A stretch of 64,000 nucleotides of DNA, from the NCBI RefSeq assembly GCF_003815655.1, contig NZ_CP033917.1:2914001-2978000 (forward strand), given 5' to 3'. A model generated the notes under the pieces. That model was given only the letters and a program-made list of their open reading frames with translations. It did no database searches and was not told the origin of the DNA. Origin of the DNA: Chryseobacterium sp. G0201 (GTDB lineage: Bacteria > Bacteroidota > Bacteroidia > Flavobacteriales > Weeksellaceae). A program made the translations under genes and the position numbers. Of the stretch, positions 54,180 through 62,875 are shown in pieces. Each line of letters opens with the position of its first letter. Position 1 is the stretch's first letter.

Positions 54180-54574
54180 TTAAAATGTTCTGATCAATAA
54201 GAATGTTAAAAGGCTTATTAGTATACATAATGGACTGTAAATAAGGGTATCTTTTTTGGCAAAAGACGAACTGGTTATTTTTTTAAAAAAGCCTATGTAT
54301 CGGAAATCTCCGATCGCTCTTATAAAAGATAAAATGGCTGTTATCCATAAAATAAGTAGCGAAAATCTGTTTGGGAATACAATTGCAGATGCTAAAGCAA
54401 AAAAAAAGAGCCTATAATAAAAAAAGAGAAAGCACTTGGTTCAAAAAGTGGAATTTCTTTTTCTGTTGTGGGAACTGCAAAACGTTTGCCCCACGTACCT
54501 CCCAATGCCCAATAAAAGTGCTGGAAGGAGATTGATAGGATAATAATCAATAAGATATATTTAATTATATTCAT
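54180..54574 (-). pseudogene. DUF3995 membrane protein, poly-A frameshift
   Basis: The first frame (54392-54574) gives Y-W-A-L-G-G-T-W-G-K-R-F-A-V-P and a membrane helix, then stops. Adding one base to the run of nine A at 54399-54407 (plus strand) continues it as [14 protein letters not shown] and [13 protein letters not shown], ending at 54180-54182, just 11 bases before the peroxidase start. The joined product has four membrane helices and the family signature. Very likely one gene; either sequencing error or phase variation. Confidence 0.8.
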
Positions 54575-54592
54575 ACAAGAATGTTCTAAATT

Positions 54593-55162
54593 TTAAGATT
54601 TGAGCCAGTTTTGTATAATATTTTTTCCTTTTGGAGTAAGAAAACTTTCAGGATGATATTGTAATCCGGTTATATCATATTCGTCATGCCTAATAGACAT
54701 GATCGTGTTTTTATCATCCGTAGATGTTATAACTAGGTTTTGGGGTAAATTGTCTCGCTCTATAAGCCAGCTGTGGTATCTTGCGACTTCTATCTGATCA
54801 GGTAAATGTGCATAAATTTTTTCATTTTTGTTAAGTGAAATTAACGAACTGACTCCGTGGTAAACTTTAAAAGTATTGGTAAGACGAGCTCCAAAAGCTA
54901 CTCCAATTGCCTGATGTCCTAAGCATATCCCTAATATTTTTTTTGAATCTTTATAAGCTTTAATCAAAGGAATACATAATCCTGCATCCTGAGGTATTCC
55001 AGGTCCAGGTGATAGAATGACAGCATCGTAATTTTTAACTAGTTCCAACTGAAAAGTATTATTTCTGTAAACGTCAATCTTATATTCGCCACATTCGGAA
55101 ACAAGATGTTTGAGGTTGTAGGTAAATGAATCATAATTATCTACAAGTAATATTTTTTTCAT
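54593..55162 (-). CDS. Anthranilate synthase component II (glutamine amidotransferase)
   Basis: 189 residues. Releases ammonia from glutamine for its partner. Class I amidotransferase triad: Cys in G-I-C-L-G-H-Q, and His/Glu in Y-H-P-E-S. N-terminal L-L-V-D-N-Y-D-S-F-T-Y-N-L and S-P-G-P-G-I-P are signatures. The subunit is of the TrpG/PabA/PhnB type; alone it does not tell anthranilate from aminodeoxychorismate. It follows the component I gene after eight bases and is the last gene of the biosynthetic operon before the DUF3995 gene. Confidence 0.93.
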   Translation of the reverse strand: MKKILLVDNYDSFTYNLKHLVSECGEYKIDVYRNNTFQLELVKNYDAVILSPGPGIPQDAGLCIPLIKAYKDSKKILGICLGHQAIGVAFGARLTNTFKVYHGVSSLISLNKNEKIYAHLPDQIEVARYHSWLIERDNLPQNLVITSTDDKNTIMSIRHDEYDITGLQYHPESFLTPKGKNIIQNWLKS

Positions 55163-55170
55163 GATAGGTA

Positions 55171-56574
55171 TTATACAAATTCTTTTAGAGTGTTAAGAAT
55201 TAAGGTGATTTTATTGTGTACTTCTTCGAGCTCTTTATGAGGATCAGAGGAAATGACAATTCCTGCTCCGGCGCGGTAGGTCATCACTCCCTTTTCAAAT
55301 AAAGCACTTCTTATAAGAATAGCTGTATTGATATCGTTATTAAATCCGATCCAGCCGAGTACCCCCCCGTAATATGATCGACTGCTACTCTCTATTTCGT
55401 CAATCAACTGTATTGCCCTGTATTTAGGAGCTCCGCTTAATGTGCCAGCAGGTAAAAACTCTTTGACTAAACGGATTGCATTATGGTCTGTATCTAGTTT
55501 TCCTTGTACTTCACTTACCATATGAATGATATTATTATAATGCTCAATAGTCTTTAGCTTACTAATTTTTACGTCTTTTGCATATTTGCTGAGATCGTTC
55601 CTTGCCAAATCTATCAGCATATTGTGTTCGGCATTTTCTTTAGGATCTGCCAACAGTTTTTTTTCCAATAATGCATCTTCTTTTTCATTCATTGTTTTTT
55701 TGTAGGTTCCTGCGATAGGTTTTATAATTGCTAAACCATCTGACGAACTGAAATGGGTTTCCGGTGATGCCCCGGCTATTGTATAATTTTCTTCTTCCAG
55801 AAAATAATAATACTGAGCCTTGTTTTTTTTTAAATCAACAAAAAATATCCATGGATCACCTCCATAGTTTCTGGAAAATCTTCGGGAAACCACAAGTTGA
55901 AATACATCTCCTACTTGGCAGTGATATTTTGCTCTATTCACTTTTTCTAAAAATTCTTCCTCCGTACAATCTGTTTTTTCTACATTGGATGCAAAAAAAC
56001 CTTTTAGTTCTATATTCAAATTGGTTTTCAGTTTTTCTGTCATCTCATTGATCTCAATTTTTTCCCCATCGTAATAATTATTGATACATGTAATCTTTGA
56101 TAAGGTAATATTGAAAACATATAAATACCGATATAGGGAAAATTTAAAAAGGGGAAAATCACTGTTCCCTTTTTTTTCAGCATATTTTTTTAAAGAAATA
56201 TTTTCTACGAGCTGTAAAGAATCGTAACTACTGAAACCTAAAAGCCCATTATATGGATGCGAATCATTCCCCGGGGTGTTTTTTCTTTGCCATTCAGCTG
56301 TTATATCCCAAAAATCACTTTTATTAGTTTTTATTATTTCTATTTTTCCTCCTGATCTGCAATGAAGTTCATTCACATTATTTGACTGTAATGACGCTAT
56401 CGGCTCTGTTGCAATAAAAACCAATCTATGATTTTCATTGTTTACTGCCTCAGAAACTTCAAACCAGATGGAACTTGCTTTTTTCTTCCTTAAAGCGTTG
56501 TAAAAGTTCTTCATATCAAAGTTCTCGGGATAATCTGAACTTAGATGGGAGGAAGATATCTTGTTTTTTTTCAT
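55171..56574 (-). CDS. Anthranilate synthase component I (TrpE/PhnA type)
   Basis: 467 residues. Converts chorismate and ammonia to anthranilate. I-K-P-I-A-G-T, D-P-K-E-N-A-E-H-x-M-L-I-D-L-A-R-N-D, and P-A-G-T-L-S-G-A-P-K are as in TrpE; PabB proteins usually have a changed version of that last motif. The N-terminal tryptophan-sensing L-L-E-S-type segment is replaced by I-W-F-E-V-S-E-A, so it may be insensitive to tryptophan (inference). Position in a polyketide-type operon, as with phnA near pqs genes, points to secondary metabolism. Its stop is eight bases before the component II gene. Confidence 0.9.
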   Translation of the reverse strand: MKKNKISSSHLSSDYPENFDMKNFYNALRKKKASSIWFEVSEAVNNENHRLVFIATEPIASLQSNNVNELHCRSGGKIEIIKTNKSDFWDITAEWQRKNTPGNDSHPYNGLLGFSSYDSLQLVENISLKKYAEKKGNSDFPLFKFSLYRYLYVFNITLSKITCINNYYDGEKIEINEMTEKLKTNLNIELKGFFASNVEKTDCTEEEFLEKVNRAKYHCQVGDVFQLVVSRRFSRNYGGDPWIFFVDLKKNKAQYYYFLEEENYTIAGASPETHFSSSDGLAIIKPIAGTYKKTMNEKEDALLEKKLLADPKENAEHNMLIDLARNDLSKYAKDVKISKLKTIEHYNNIIHMVSEVQGKLDTDHNAIRLVKEFLPAGTLSGAPKYRAIQLIDEIESSSRSYYGGVLGWIGFNNDINTAILIRSALFEKGVMTYRAGAGIVISSDPHKELEEVHNKITLILNTLKEFV

Positions 56575-56578
56575 GGAT

Positions 56579-57307
56579 TTAATGGGTTAGATCATTTATT
56601 ATTTTATTTAATAGGGCAGAGGTTTGTTTCGGATACTGGAACATGAAAAAATGACCTCCTTCTATAGAAAAATAGCTGGTGGTATTGGATGTATGAAGAT
56701 TCCAATCTTTATAACTGTCTTTATTATTATAAAGCTCATCATTTTCCGCCATAATTATTGCCAAAGGTGTTTTAACAATAATCGACGGCCAGTCGTCAAT
56801 AGGATTTTGTGCTAAAAGAGCTATATCTTTTTCCATCACCTGCAAGCGCTTATGTTGTACTCTCTGAAAAAGAGGTGTATTTTTATTTCTTTCGTATTTC
56901 GTCGGAAGAATATCAGACATTAATGCGTTCCGTTTTTGTCTTGACATTGCTTGTTCTGCTGATTGAAACAAAGGAGCGCGCATCCCTGAAACTATTAATC
57001 CTTTAGAGGTATAATGGTCCTGCAGGTTATATGATAGCAGCAAAGCTAAAATGGCTCCCATACTATGCCCCCACAAGATAAAAGGCTGGTTTTTACATAG
57101 AATTTTGCTCCTGATTTTCTCAGAAATATCTTCTATGGTTTCTTCTAATGTTGAATGAAATGGTTCTTCGCTTCTCATTCCCCTTCCCGGTAGTTCTATA
57201 TGGTGTACTTGTATGTTTTCCACATTCAGACCGTAAGTGACATTTGACAAAGAGGAAGCTGAACCTCCGGCATGAGGAATACAGAATAATAATATTTTGC
57301 CTTCCAT
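56579..57307 (-). CDS. Type II thioesterase (GrsT/RifR family)
   Basis: 242 residues, alpha/beta hydrolase. Nucleophile Ser in W-G-H-S-M-G-A, then a late Asp (A-E-N-D-E-L) and His (E-G-G-H-F-F-M-F). N-terminal C-I-P-H-A-G-G-S-A is the family opening. Such proteins free blocked carrier proteins in polyketide and peptide assembly lines, or release product. Stop of the previous gene and this start are adjacent (57307/57308), so translation is coupled. This gene is strong evidence that the cluster uses a carrier protein. Confidence 0.92.
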   Translation of the reverse strand: MEGKILLFCIPHAGGSASSLSNVTYGLNVENIQVHHIELPGRGMRSEEPFHSTLEETIEDISEKIRSKILCKNQPFILWGHSMGAILALLLSYNLQDHYTSKGLIVSGMRAPLFQSAEQAMSRQKRNALMSDILPTKYERNKNTPLFQRVQHKRLQVMEKDIALLAQNPIDDWPSIIVKTPLAIIMAENDELYNNKDSYKDWNLHTSNTTSYFSIEGGHFFMFQYPKQTSALLNKIINDLTH

Positions 57308-57790
57308 TTAAATAGACAGTTTACTTTTATCAATTGACATTATTGTTATTTTCCCTTTTACGCAAAGGGAATTTTCTACCGATGCTTCGACATGAAGAGA
57401 GCAGGCGGGGCCTTTTCGCCAATCTATACTGACCTCTAGCTTTAATAAGTTTCCTGGTAGCACTGACTTTAGGAAATTAATCTGAACATTTCCCAAAACT
57501 CCTACTAATGATCTTTCTTCTGTTGGGAAAAACTTTCCTTTTCCCCACTCCATGTCATCTAATGCCAGCATGAGTGATGAAGCCTGCGCGAGTGCTTCTG
57601 TAATAAGAACTCCCGGCATAATAGGGAAATCAGGAAAATGACCTGCAAAATAGGGCTCACCCATAGAAACAGCTTTTACAGCGGTTAATTCTTTTCCGGG
57701 AATATAACCAATTACTTTATCTATCAATAGAAAAGGATGTCTATATTTTAAAATTTGGGAGATCTGATAAGATTCTAATAAAGTTTCCAT
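57308..57790 (-). CDS. FabZ-like 3-hydroxyacyl-ACP dehydratase
   Basis: 160 residues, single hotdog fold. Catalytic His in F-A-G-H-F-P-D-F-P-I-M-P-G-V and Glu in L-I-T-E-A-L-A-Q. Removes water from 3-hydroxyacyl thioesters to give trans-2-enoyl products. With no enoyl reductase in view, the chain may keep double bonds, as in aryl polyenes. Abuts both neighbours directly (57307/57308 and 57790/57791). Confidence 0.93.
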   Translation of the reverse strand: METLLESYQISQILKYRHPFLLIDKVIGYIPGKELTAVKAVSMGEPYFAGHFPDFPIMPGVLITEALAQASSLMLALDDMEWGKGKFFPTEERSLVGVLGNVQINFLKSVLPGNLLKLEVSIDWRKGPACSLHVEASVENSLCVKGKITIMSIDKSKLSI

Positions 57791-58837
57791 TTATTTTGCT
57801 TTTCCTATTATAGTGAGAATCATGGTTCCTGTTTTATCAACTGAGAGAACCATGATGTTTTCTTGCTCTGTCTTGTAGATGTTATTTCCTTCAAATATGG
57901 AAATAGCAAAGGCTATTCCCAGCATTCCACCTGCGTTATCATTATCTCCAAATAGGTTTTCAGGATAAACGACAGACTTGTTCACTCCATTTTTTCGTAA
58001 CAATTTTTCAAAGGTAGCTTCATCAATAGCCGAAGTGCCTCCGGAAAAAATGATGGTATCAAAATTGAATAAAGCTGCCATATTCGAAATACTGTGATAT
58101 AAGAATACTTCTATGCGGAAATCCTCTGTATGTGTTTCAGAGTGAATTTTTTTAATTACACCTAAAGGTTTTCTGCCTTTTTCGGACAAGGTTTTCCTGC
58201 GTTCTAAAACCATAGCAATCCCTAATTCTGTAGATGCTGGTCTGTGCTGGTTATTATTTCCTCTGCGAATTGATTCCTGATAGTTATTTCGTACTTCTGT
58301 AGAGGCAATAATCCCGTAATCTGTGATTCCTTGTTTTAAATGGAGCGAAGCAATATCCAATGCCTGAAGACTTCCTGCCATCCCTGCACATACACTGAAA
58401 TTCGGACCTTTTATTCCTGCCTGAATGGCCATCTGGCTGGCTGCTGCATTGGCAATCGTACTTGGGGCTTTCATAGGGCTTACACGGTCCGGGCCTTGAT
58501 TTTTTGCAGTTAAATCAAAAATAAAACAATCTTCAAGGTTTGAAAGTTCTGTACCATCATAAAGACCGATTCTTTCGGGGACTTCATCAATTTTTGATTT
58601 AAGGTCTCTTTTATATATCGCATGAAATGCGACATTACAGTAAAGAAGTGTTGCTTTGTTAAGAAACCTTTGTCCTTTTTGTTTCAAAAACTTCTGAGGA
58701 TCATGATCTTCGATAATTAGGGACTTTGTCTCTGCTTCTTTCTGTAAGAAAAATTTGTCAATATCTGTTCCATACGGGCTATTGAAGCCTATTACAGAAA
58801 TTACTATATCGTTATTTGAAATGTTATTTGTCTTCAT
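57791..58837 (-). CDS. Chain-length-factor-like ketosynthase (catalytic residues absent)
   Basis: 348 residues, thiolase fold but short. In the place of the usual T-A-C-x-S/A-G the sequence is F-S-V-C-A-G-M-A-G-S (residues 147-156); by alignment by eye the catalytic Cys position is Met153, and Cys150 sits three residues early. The usual H-G-T-G-T is S-G-G-T-S-A and the second His motif is G-D-N-D-N-A-G-G-M-L-G. So it has lost the Cys/His/His triad and should serve as a KS-beta/chain-length factor. It overlaps the active ketosynthase gene by 14 bases, as usual for KS-alpha/KS-beta pairs. Confidence 0.85.
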   Translation of the reverse strand: MKTNNISNNDIVISVIGFNSPYGTDIDKFFLQKEAETKSLIIEDHDPQKFLKQKGQRFLNKATLLYCNVAFHAIYKRDLKSKIDEVPERIGLYDGTELSNLEDCFIFDLTAKNQGPDRVSPMKAPSTIANAAASQMAIQAGIKGPNFSVCAGMAGSLQALDIASLHLKQGITDYGIIASTEVRNNYQESIRRGNNNQHRPASTELGIAMVLERRKTLSEKGRKPLGVIKKIHSETHTEDFRIEVFLYHSISNMAALFNFDTIIFSGGTSAIDEATFEKLLRKNGVNKSVVYPENLFGDNDNAGGMLGIAFAISIFEGNNIYKTEQENIMVLSVDKTGTMILTIIGKAK

Positions 58838-60065
58838 ATTTACTGAATATTACACTGCATATATTTCCGCCAAATGCGAAAGAGTTACTAAGAACATGAT
58901 CTATTTTGTTTTCAATTTCGGGAGAAGGCTGAATCCGGAAATGAGCACTGAACGCTTCATCTATTTTTTCTGTATTGCGATTTCTAGGAACTTTTTGATG
59001 ATGTAATGAAAGTGTTGCTGCCACTGCTTCCAAAGCACTTGCTGCCCCCATGCAGTGTCCAAGCATAGATTTGAGTCCATTTACATATAAATTTTCTGTT
59101 GTTCCTTTGAAAACATTGCTCATAGCAGTTACCTCATGTGAATCATTGGCTCTTGTACCAGTCCCGTGGGCGCTTATATAGGTGATATTCTTTTTATCAA
59201 TCTTGCTGGAGTGTATCGCATTGTTCATAGATAAGATAGCACCAGATCCTTCTGGGTCAGGGGCGGTGGGATCATATGCATCACAGGCTAGGCCATATCC
59301 TTTTATTTCACCATATATTTTCGCTCCCCTTGCTAGTGCATGTTCCAGTTCTTCCAATACTAAAACAGCAGCTCCTTCCCCTACGATCATTCCGTTCCTG
59401 TTCTGATCGAAAGGTTTACAATTATCTTTTGACATGGCTCCCAATCGGTAAAAAACGGTGTAACAAGATCTAGTAAAAGGATCTGCCCCTCCAGCAATAA
59501 TTAAGGAAGATCTACCTTCACGTATCATAGAGTAGGCAGTACCTATGGCATAATTTCCTGCTGCACAGGCTGTAGGAATAACCATATTTGTTCCACCGAG
59601 ATTGTAATATTTCGCTATACTGGCACTCATTTCAATGGGTCTAAAATAGGTAAGCATTTCTGCTGCTTTGCACGAAAGATCTCCATGTTCTATTTCCAGA
59701 TTCCACTGATCTACAGTTCTTTCTACAATATCCTGATTACCGTTTGTAGTGCCTAAAATAACACCATAATTATTTTTTTTGGTGAATCTTTCAAAACCAG
59801 CATCTTTCAGCCCCATATCTATCGCAGCGGCAGCGTAAGTAACTGCTTTTCCATAGGGTTTAAAATGTGCAAGCAATTCAGAATTCTTATAGTCTTTTTC
59901 CAAATCTACTTCGGCAGCGCGGGTAATCCCTTTATATTTGGATGAATCTAACTTGGTGAGTTCACCAACGCCTGATTCCCCATTCATTAATTTTTCCCAA
60001 AATGCCTCTTTTTCACAAGCTATTGGGCTTACTACCCCCATTCCTGTAATTACAATTCTTTTCAT
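58824..60065 (-). CDS. Beta-ketoacyl synthase (KS-alpha, FabF type)
   Basis: 413 residues. Catalytic Cys167 in I-P-T-A-C-A-A-G, His in A-H-G-T-G-T and second His in M-L-G-H-C-M-G-A. It condenses the growing acyl chain on a carrier protein with malonyl-ACP. Complete and likely active, forming a heterodimer with the chain-length-factor-like neighbour. Starts ten bases after the FabG-like stop. Confidence 0.94.
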   Translation of the reverse strand: MKRIVITGMGVVSPIACEKEAFWEKLMNGESGVGELTKLDSSKYKGITRAAEVDLEKDYKNSELLAHFKPYGKAVTYAAAAIDMGLKDAGFERFTKKNNYGVILGTTNGNQDIVERTVDQWNLEIEHGDLSCKAAEMLTYFRPIEMSASIAKYYNLGGTNMVIPTACAAGNYAIGTAYSMIREGRSSLIIAGGADPFTRSCYTVFYRLGAMSKDNCKPFDQNRNGMIVGEGAAVLVLEELEHALARGAKIYGEIKGYGLACDAYDPTAPDPEGSGAILSMNNAIHSSKIDKKNITYISAHGTGTRANDSHEVTAMSNVFKGTTENLYVNGLKSMLGHCMGAASALEAVAATLSLHHQKVPRNRNTEKIDEAFSAHFRIQPSPEIENKIDHVLSNSFAFGGNICSVIFSKYEDK

Positions 60066-60075
60066 ATATAGTCTT

Positions 60076-60831
60076 TTATAAAGTTAACCCTCCATCGATA
60101 ATGAATGTCTGTCCGGTGATATAGTTGCTTTTGTCTGAACATAGAAAAGTTACTAACTCTGCGATCTCTTCTGTTTTACCCATTCTTTTCATAGGAATCA
60201 TCTGATGTATTCTCTTTTTATCCTGTTCGTTCATTTTGGCGACCATTTCAGTATCAATAAAACCTGGTGCAACAGCATTTACCTGTAAGTCGAATTTTGC
60301 AAATTCCAATGCTAGTGTTTTGGTTAAAGAAATAATAGCGGCTTTAGTTGCTCCGTAATTGGCCTGTCCCATTGCTGCTTTTACTCCCGAAATAGATGAT
60401 ATATTTATAATTTTTGAATTTTTCTTACGAATGAGAGATCTTATCGCTGCTTTAATTAGGTAAAATGTTCCATTGAGGTTTGTATCAAGTACACTGATCC
60501 ACATATCTGTGGTCATGCTGAAAAAAGGAGAATCCATTGTAATCCCTGCATTATTTATTAAACCATATAGTGAACCTAATGGAGATTTTTCTATTTCGAC
60601 GATTAAAGATTTTGATTGCTCTTCATCTTTTATATCAGCATGATAAAGCAATATCTTACCCGGAAATTCTGCAGAAAGTTTGTGAAAAAAAAACTCTGCA
60701 GTTTCTTTCCCATGATTGTAGGTAAATGATACAGATGCTCCTGATGAAAGCAATTGCTGCACAATGGCTTTGCCAATTCCTCTTCCACCACCTGTTACTA
60801 AAAAATGTTTGTCTGTTAAATCTATTTGCAT
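60076..60831 (-). CDS. FabG-like 3-ketoacyl-ACP reductase
   Basis: 251 residues, SDR. Cofactor motif T-G-G-G-R-G-I-G-K, N-N-A-G-I, catalytic S (I-S-S-I-S-G-V) and Y-G-A-T-K-A, then P-G-F-I-D-T. Reduces the 3-keto group with NADPH. Together with the dehydratase it allows polyene formation. Six bases separate it from the FAD monooxygenase. Confidence 0.94.
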   Translation of the reverse strand: MQIDLTDKHFLVTGGGRGIGKAIVQQLLSSGASVSFTYNHGKETAEFFFHKLSAEFPGKILLYHADIKDEEQSKSLIVEIEKSPLGSLYGLINNAGITMDSPFFSMTTDMWISVLDTNLNGTFYLIKAAIRSLIRKKNSKIINISSISGVKAAMGQANYGATKAAIISLTKTLALEFAKFDLQVNAVAPGFIDTEMVAKMNEQDKKRIHQMIPMKRMGKTEEIAELVTFLCSDKSNYITGQTFIIDGGLTL

Positions 60832-60837
60832 AATTGT

Positions 60838-61992
60838 TTATATATTATTGAATATAGAAGGATCTCTGCTGCTGGTCTGTATTTTGGAATTTAAGCTGTT
60901 CATAAAATCTGTTTCATTTCCGAAGCTACTTGCTAGTCTGTGGCCATATGCAAGAATTTTACTGTTAAGTTCAAAACGACGTTCCTTATAGCTGCTCAAT
61001 GCTTCTTCCAATGAAATTTCACCATCAAAATATTTTGAAAGCCAGATGAACAGTTCTCCAGTATCTTCAACAGCTAGGTTCATACCTTGTCCTGTTACGG
61101 GATGAATGGAATGCGCGGCATTTCCTAAAAGTATGATTTTCCCTTTAAAATATTGCTCAGAATGCATACTACATAAAGGAAAAGTGAGGAAGTTATCTAA
61201 TGAGTCTATCTGGTTCAGCATATCATCACTGTGGGTAACGAATTTTCTCAACCGACTGATCAAATTTTCTCTATTTTCTGATTCTTTCAGAGCTTTCCCT
61301 TCTTTTATATTGAAACCTAAAACACATCGAGCCTCTTTATTGTTGATAGGGTAGAAGTAGGCTAATCCTCCGTCCTGATCTATATACAGTCGATTGAGTT
61401 CTTCCACACTGGATGTAATAGGATATTTATTAAAATACATTACATGATCATAATAGTTTATATGGGCTTTTATGTCTGCATACTCTCTAACCATCGACTG
61501 AGTACCATCTGCTCCAATGAGAAGGGGACAATATATTTCTTCTCCAGACTTGAGCGTAATATATACTCCTTTTTTAGCTTCATTAATTTTTGAAAATGAC
61601 TGGTTAACAAGTAGTTCTATGGTATCTATTTTTTTTATTTTATCATAAATGACTTCCAATAAAATACTGTACGGACATACCATGAAATATCCTCTTTCAT
61701 TTTCTGCCTTATAATCAATTTGGTTTACATGGATTCCATTATAAAACACACCGAGCTGATCCCTGATTCTGCATTCTTTATTCAGGAGCTCTTGGAGCAA
61801 CCCATATTTTTCTAGGATATTAATTCCAGAGGGTTTTAAAATATCGGCTCCATTCATATTGACTTTAGCATTTTTTTCTAAAATCAGGACTTTTTTACCT
61901 TTTGAACCTAGCAGCCACGCTAAGAAAATTCCGGCAATTCCAGCTCCAATAATACAGGCATCATATTCTTTATATTTTGGTTTTTGATTCAT
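60838..61992 (-). CDS. FAD-dependent aromatic monooxygenase (UbiH/PqsH-like)
   Basis: 384 residues. Class A flavoprotein hydroxylase: N-terminal I-I-G-A-G-I-A-G-I-F-L-A-W-L-L, a DG motif in L-I-G-A-D-G-T-Q-S-M-V-R, and a GD-type motif L-L-G-N-A-A-H-S-I-H-P-V-T-G-Q-G-M-N-L-A. Hydroxylates an aromatic ring or ring-adjacent carbon with NAD(P)H and oxygen. Its length equals that of PqsH, which hydroxylates the quinolone ring, but general family membership is all the sequence proves. Its start overlaps the end of the MBL gene by four bases (ATGA). Confidence 0.88.
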   Translation of the reverse strand: MNQKPKYKEYDACIIGAGIAGIFLAWLLGSKGKKVLILEKNAKVNMNGADILKPSGINILEKYGLLQELLNKECRIRDQLGVFYNGIHVNQIDYKAENERGYFMVCPYSILLEVIYDKIKKIDTIELLVNQSFSKINEAKKGVYITLKSGEEIYCPLLIGADGTQSMVREYADIKAHINYYDHVMYFNKYPITSSVEELNRLYIDQDGGLAYFYPINNKEARCVLGFNIKEGKALKESENRENLISRLRKFVTHSDDMLNQIDSLDNFLTFPLCSMHSEQYFKGKIILLGNAAHSIHPVTGQGMNLAVEDTGELFIWLSKYFDGEISLEEALSSYKERRFELNSKILAYGHRLASSFGNETDFMNSLNSKIQTSSRDPSIFNNI

Positions 61993-62864
61993 ACAAATGA
62001 TTCTATTTTAAGATTTGAGAGTAACAGCTCTATGCTTTTTCTATAAACTTGATCCGGAATAAAAGAGTGATCCATTACGTTGTATTCTTTGCATACAAGA
62101 TCTACTAATTCGTCCTGTGAAAAATTATCTTTACAGGTACTGACAAATTCCATTAGTGCTTTACAGCTTAATAGGCTGTTGGCCGGAGCGGATAAGGCCT
62201 CTACTTCTGTAAGTATGCCATTATGTCCCAAAATAATGGTTTTTGCATGCAGACGTCCCAGTGTAAGAATACTCTCTATAAACTGGCCTACATGATCAAA
62301 TGCCAATGGGAGCCATTTTTTTTTGTTGATGATTTCACCTAGGGCATCAGACACGAATAAGATATCTTTTTCCTTATTATAGATACTCATAGAACATCGG
62401 CTGTGACCAGGAGTATAAATAATTTCCCAAAGTCCTGATTCAGTTTCTATTTTTTGTTTATCATATACAACTACAAAAGAAATTTCAGTCAAATTGGCTG
62501 ATCCAGATATTTCTTTATCTGATATGAGTGAATTAAGCTGGCGTATTTTTTTTACATATTTTTCATTACGAAAGTTTTCTGCCGTATTTATCGAGGTATA
62601 GATTTTTACATTTTCTAGATAAGGATATATATATTCTACGGTGCCGCAATGATCATAATGGGAGTGTGTAATAAACCAGTATTTGATTAATGACAAATCA
62701 AATACATGTTCTTTCAATTGAGTCAGCAGAATTTCTACATCCCGTGTTAATCCTCCTTCTACCAGCATGTATTCGTGACCTTCTTTTACGAGGTAGACCG
62801 GGTTAGATACTGTTCCTAAGATAGTTAAGATATTGTTTATTTTTCCTATTGTCTTGATCCACAT
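61989..62864 (-). CDS. PqsE-like metallo-beta-lactamase-fold hydrolase
   Basis: 291 residues from ATG 62864, 12 bases after the KASIII stop; an earlier in-frame ATG at 62903 lies inside the KASIII gene. Metal motif H67-S-H-Y-D-H72 and later H-S-R-C, D-A-L-G, G-H-N-G. From memory, PqsE has V-E-G-G, T-H-x-H-Y-D-H-C-G, N-V-x-x-x-A/x-x-x-T and C/S-D-A-L-G-E at matching places and a long helical tail like that seen here; the match is closer than to generic MBL hydrolases. PqsE hydrolyses 2-aminobenzoylacetyl-CoA and also stabilises the RhlR regulator. So this protein may release an aminobenzoyl-acetyl-type intermediate. Confidence 0.82.
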   Translation of the reverse strand: MWIKTIGKINNILTILGTVSNPVYLVKEGHEYMLVEGGLTRDVEILLTQLKEHVFDLSLIKYWFITHSHYDHCGTVEYIYPYLENVKIYTSINTAENFRNEKYVKKIRQLNSLISDKEISGSANLTEISFVVVYDKQKIETESGLWEIIYTPGHSRCSMSIYNKEKDILFVSDALGEIINKKKWLPLAFDHVGQFIESILTLGRLHAKTIILGHNGILTEVEALSAPANSLLSCKALMEFVSTCKDNFSQDELVDLVCKEYNVMDHSFIPDQVYRKSIELLLSNLKIESFV

Positions 62865-62875
62865 TTTGTTATGAA

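Noticed and set aside
55171..56574. PabB (aminodeoxychorismate synthase) for the chorismate enzyme
   Set aside because: The P-A-G-T-L-S-G-A-P-K motif, A-G-A-G-I-V and overall layout follow TrpE-type anthranilate synthases; PabB usually differs at the first motif. The amidotransferase partner fits either.
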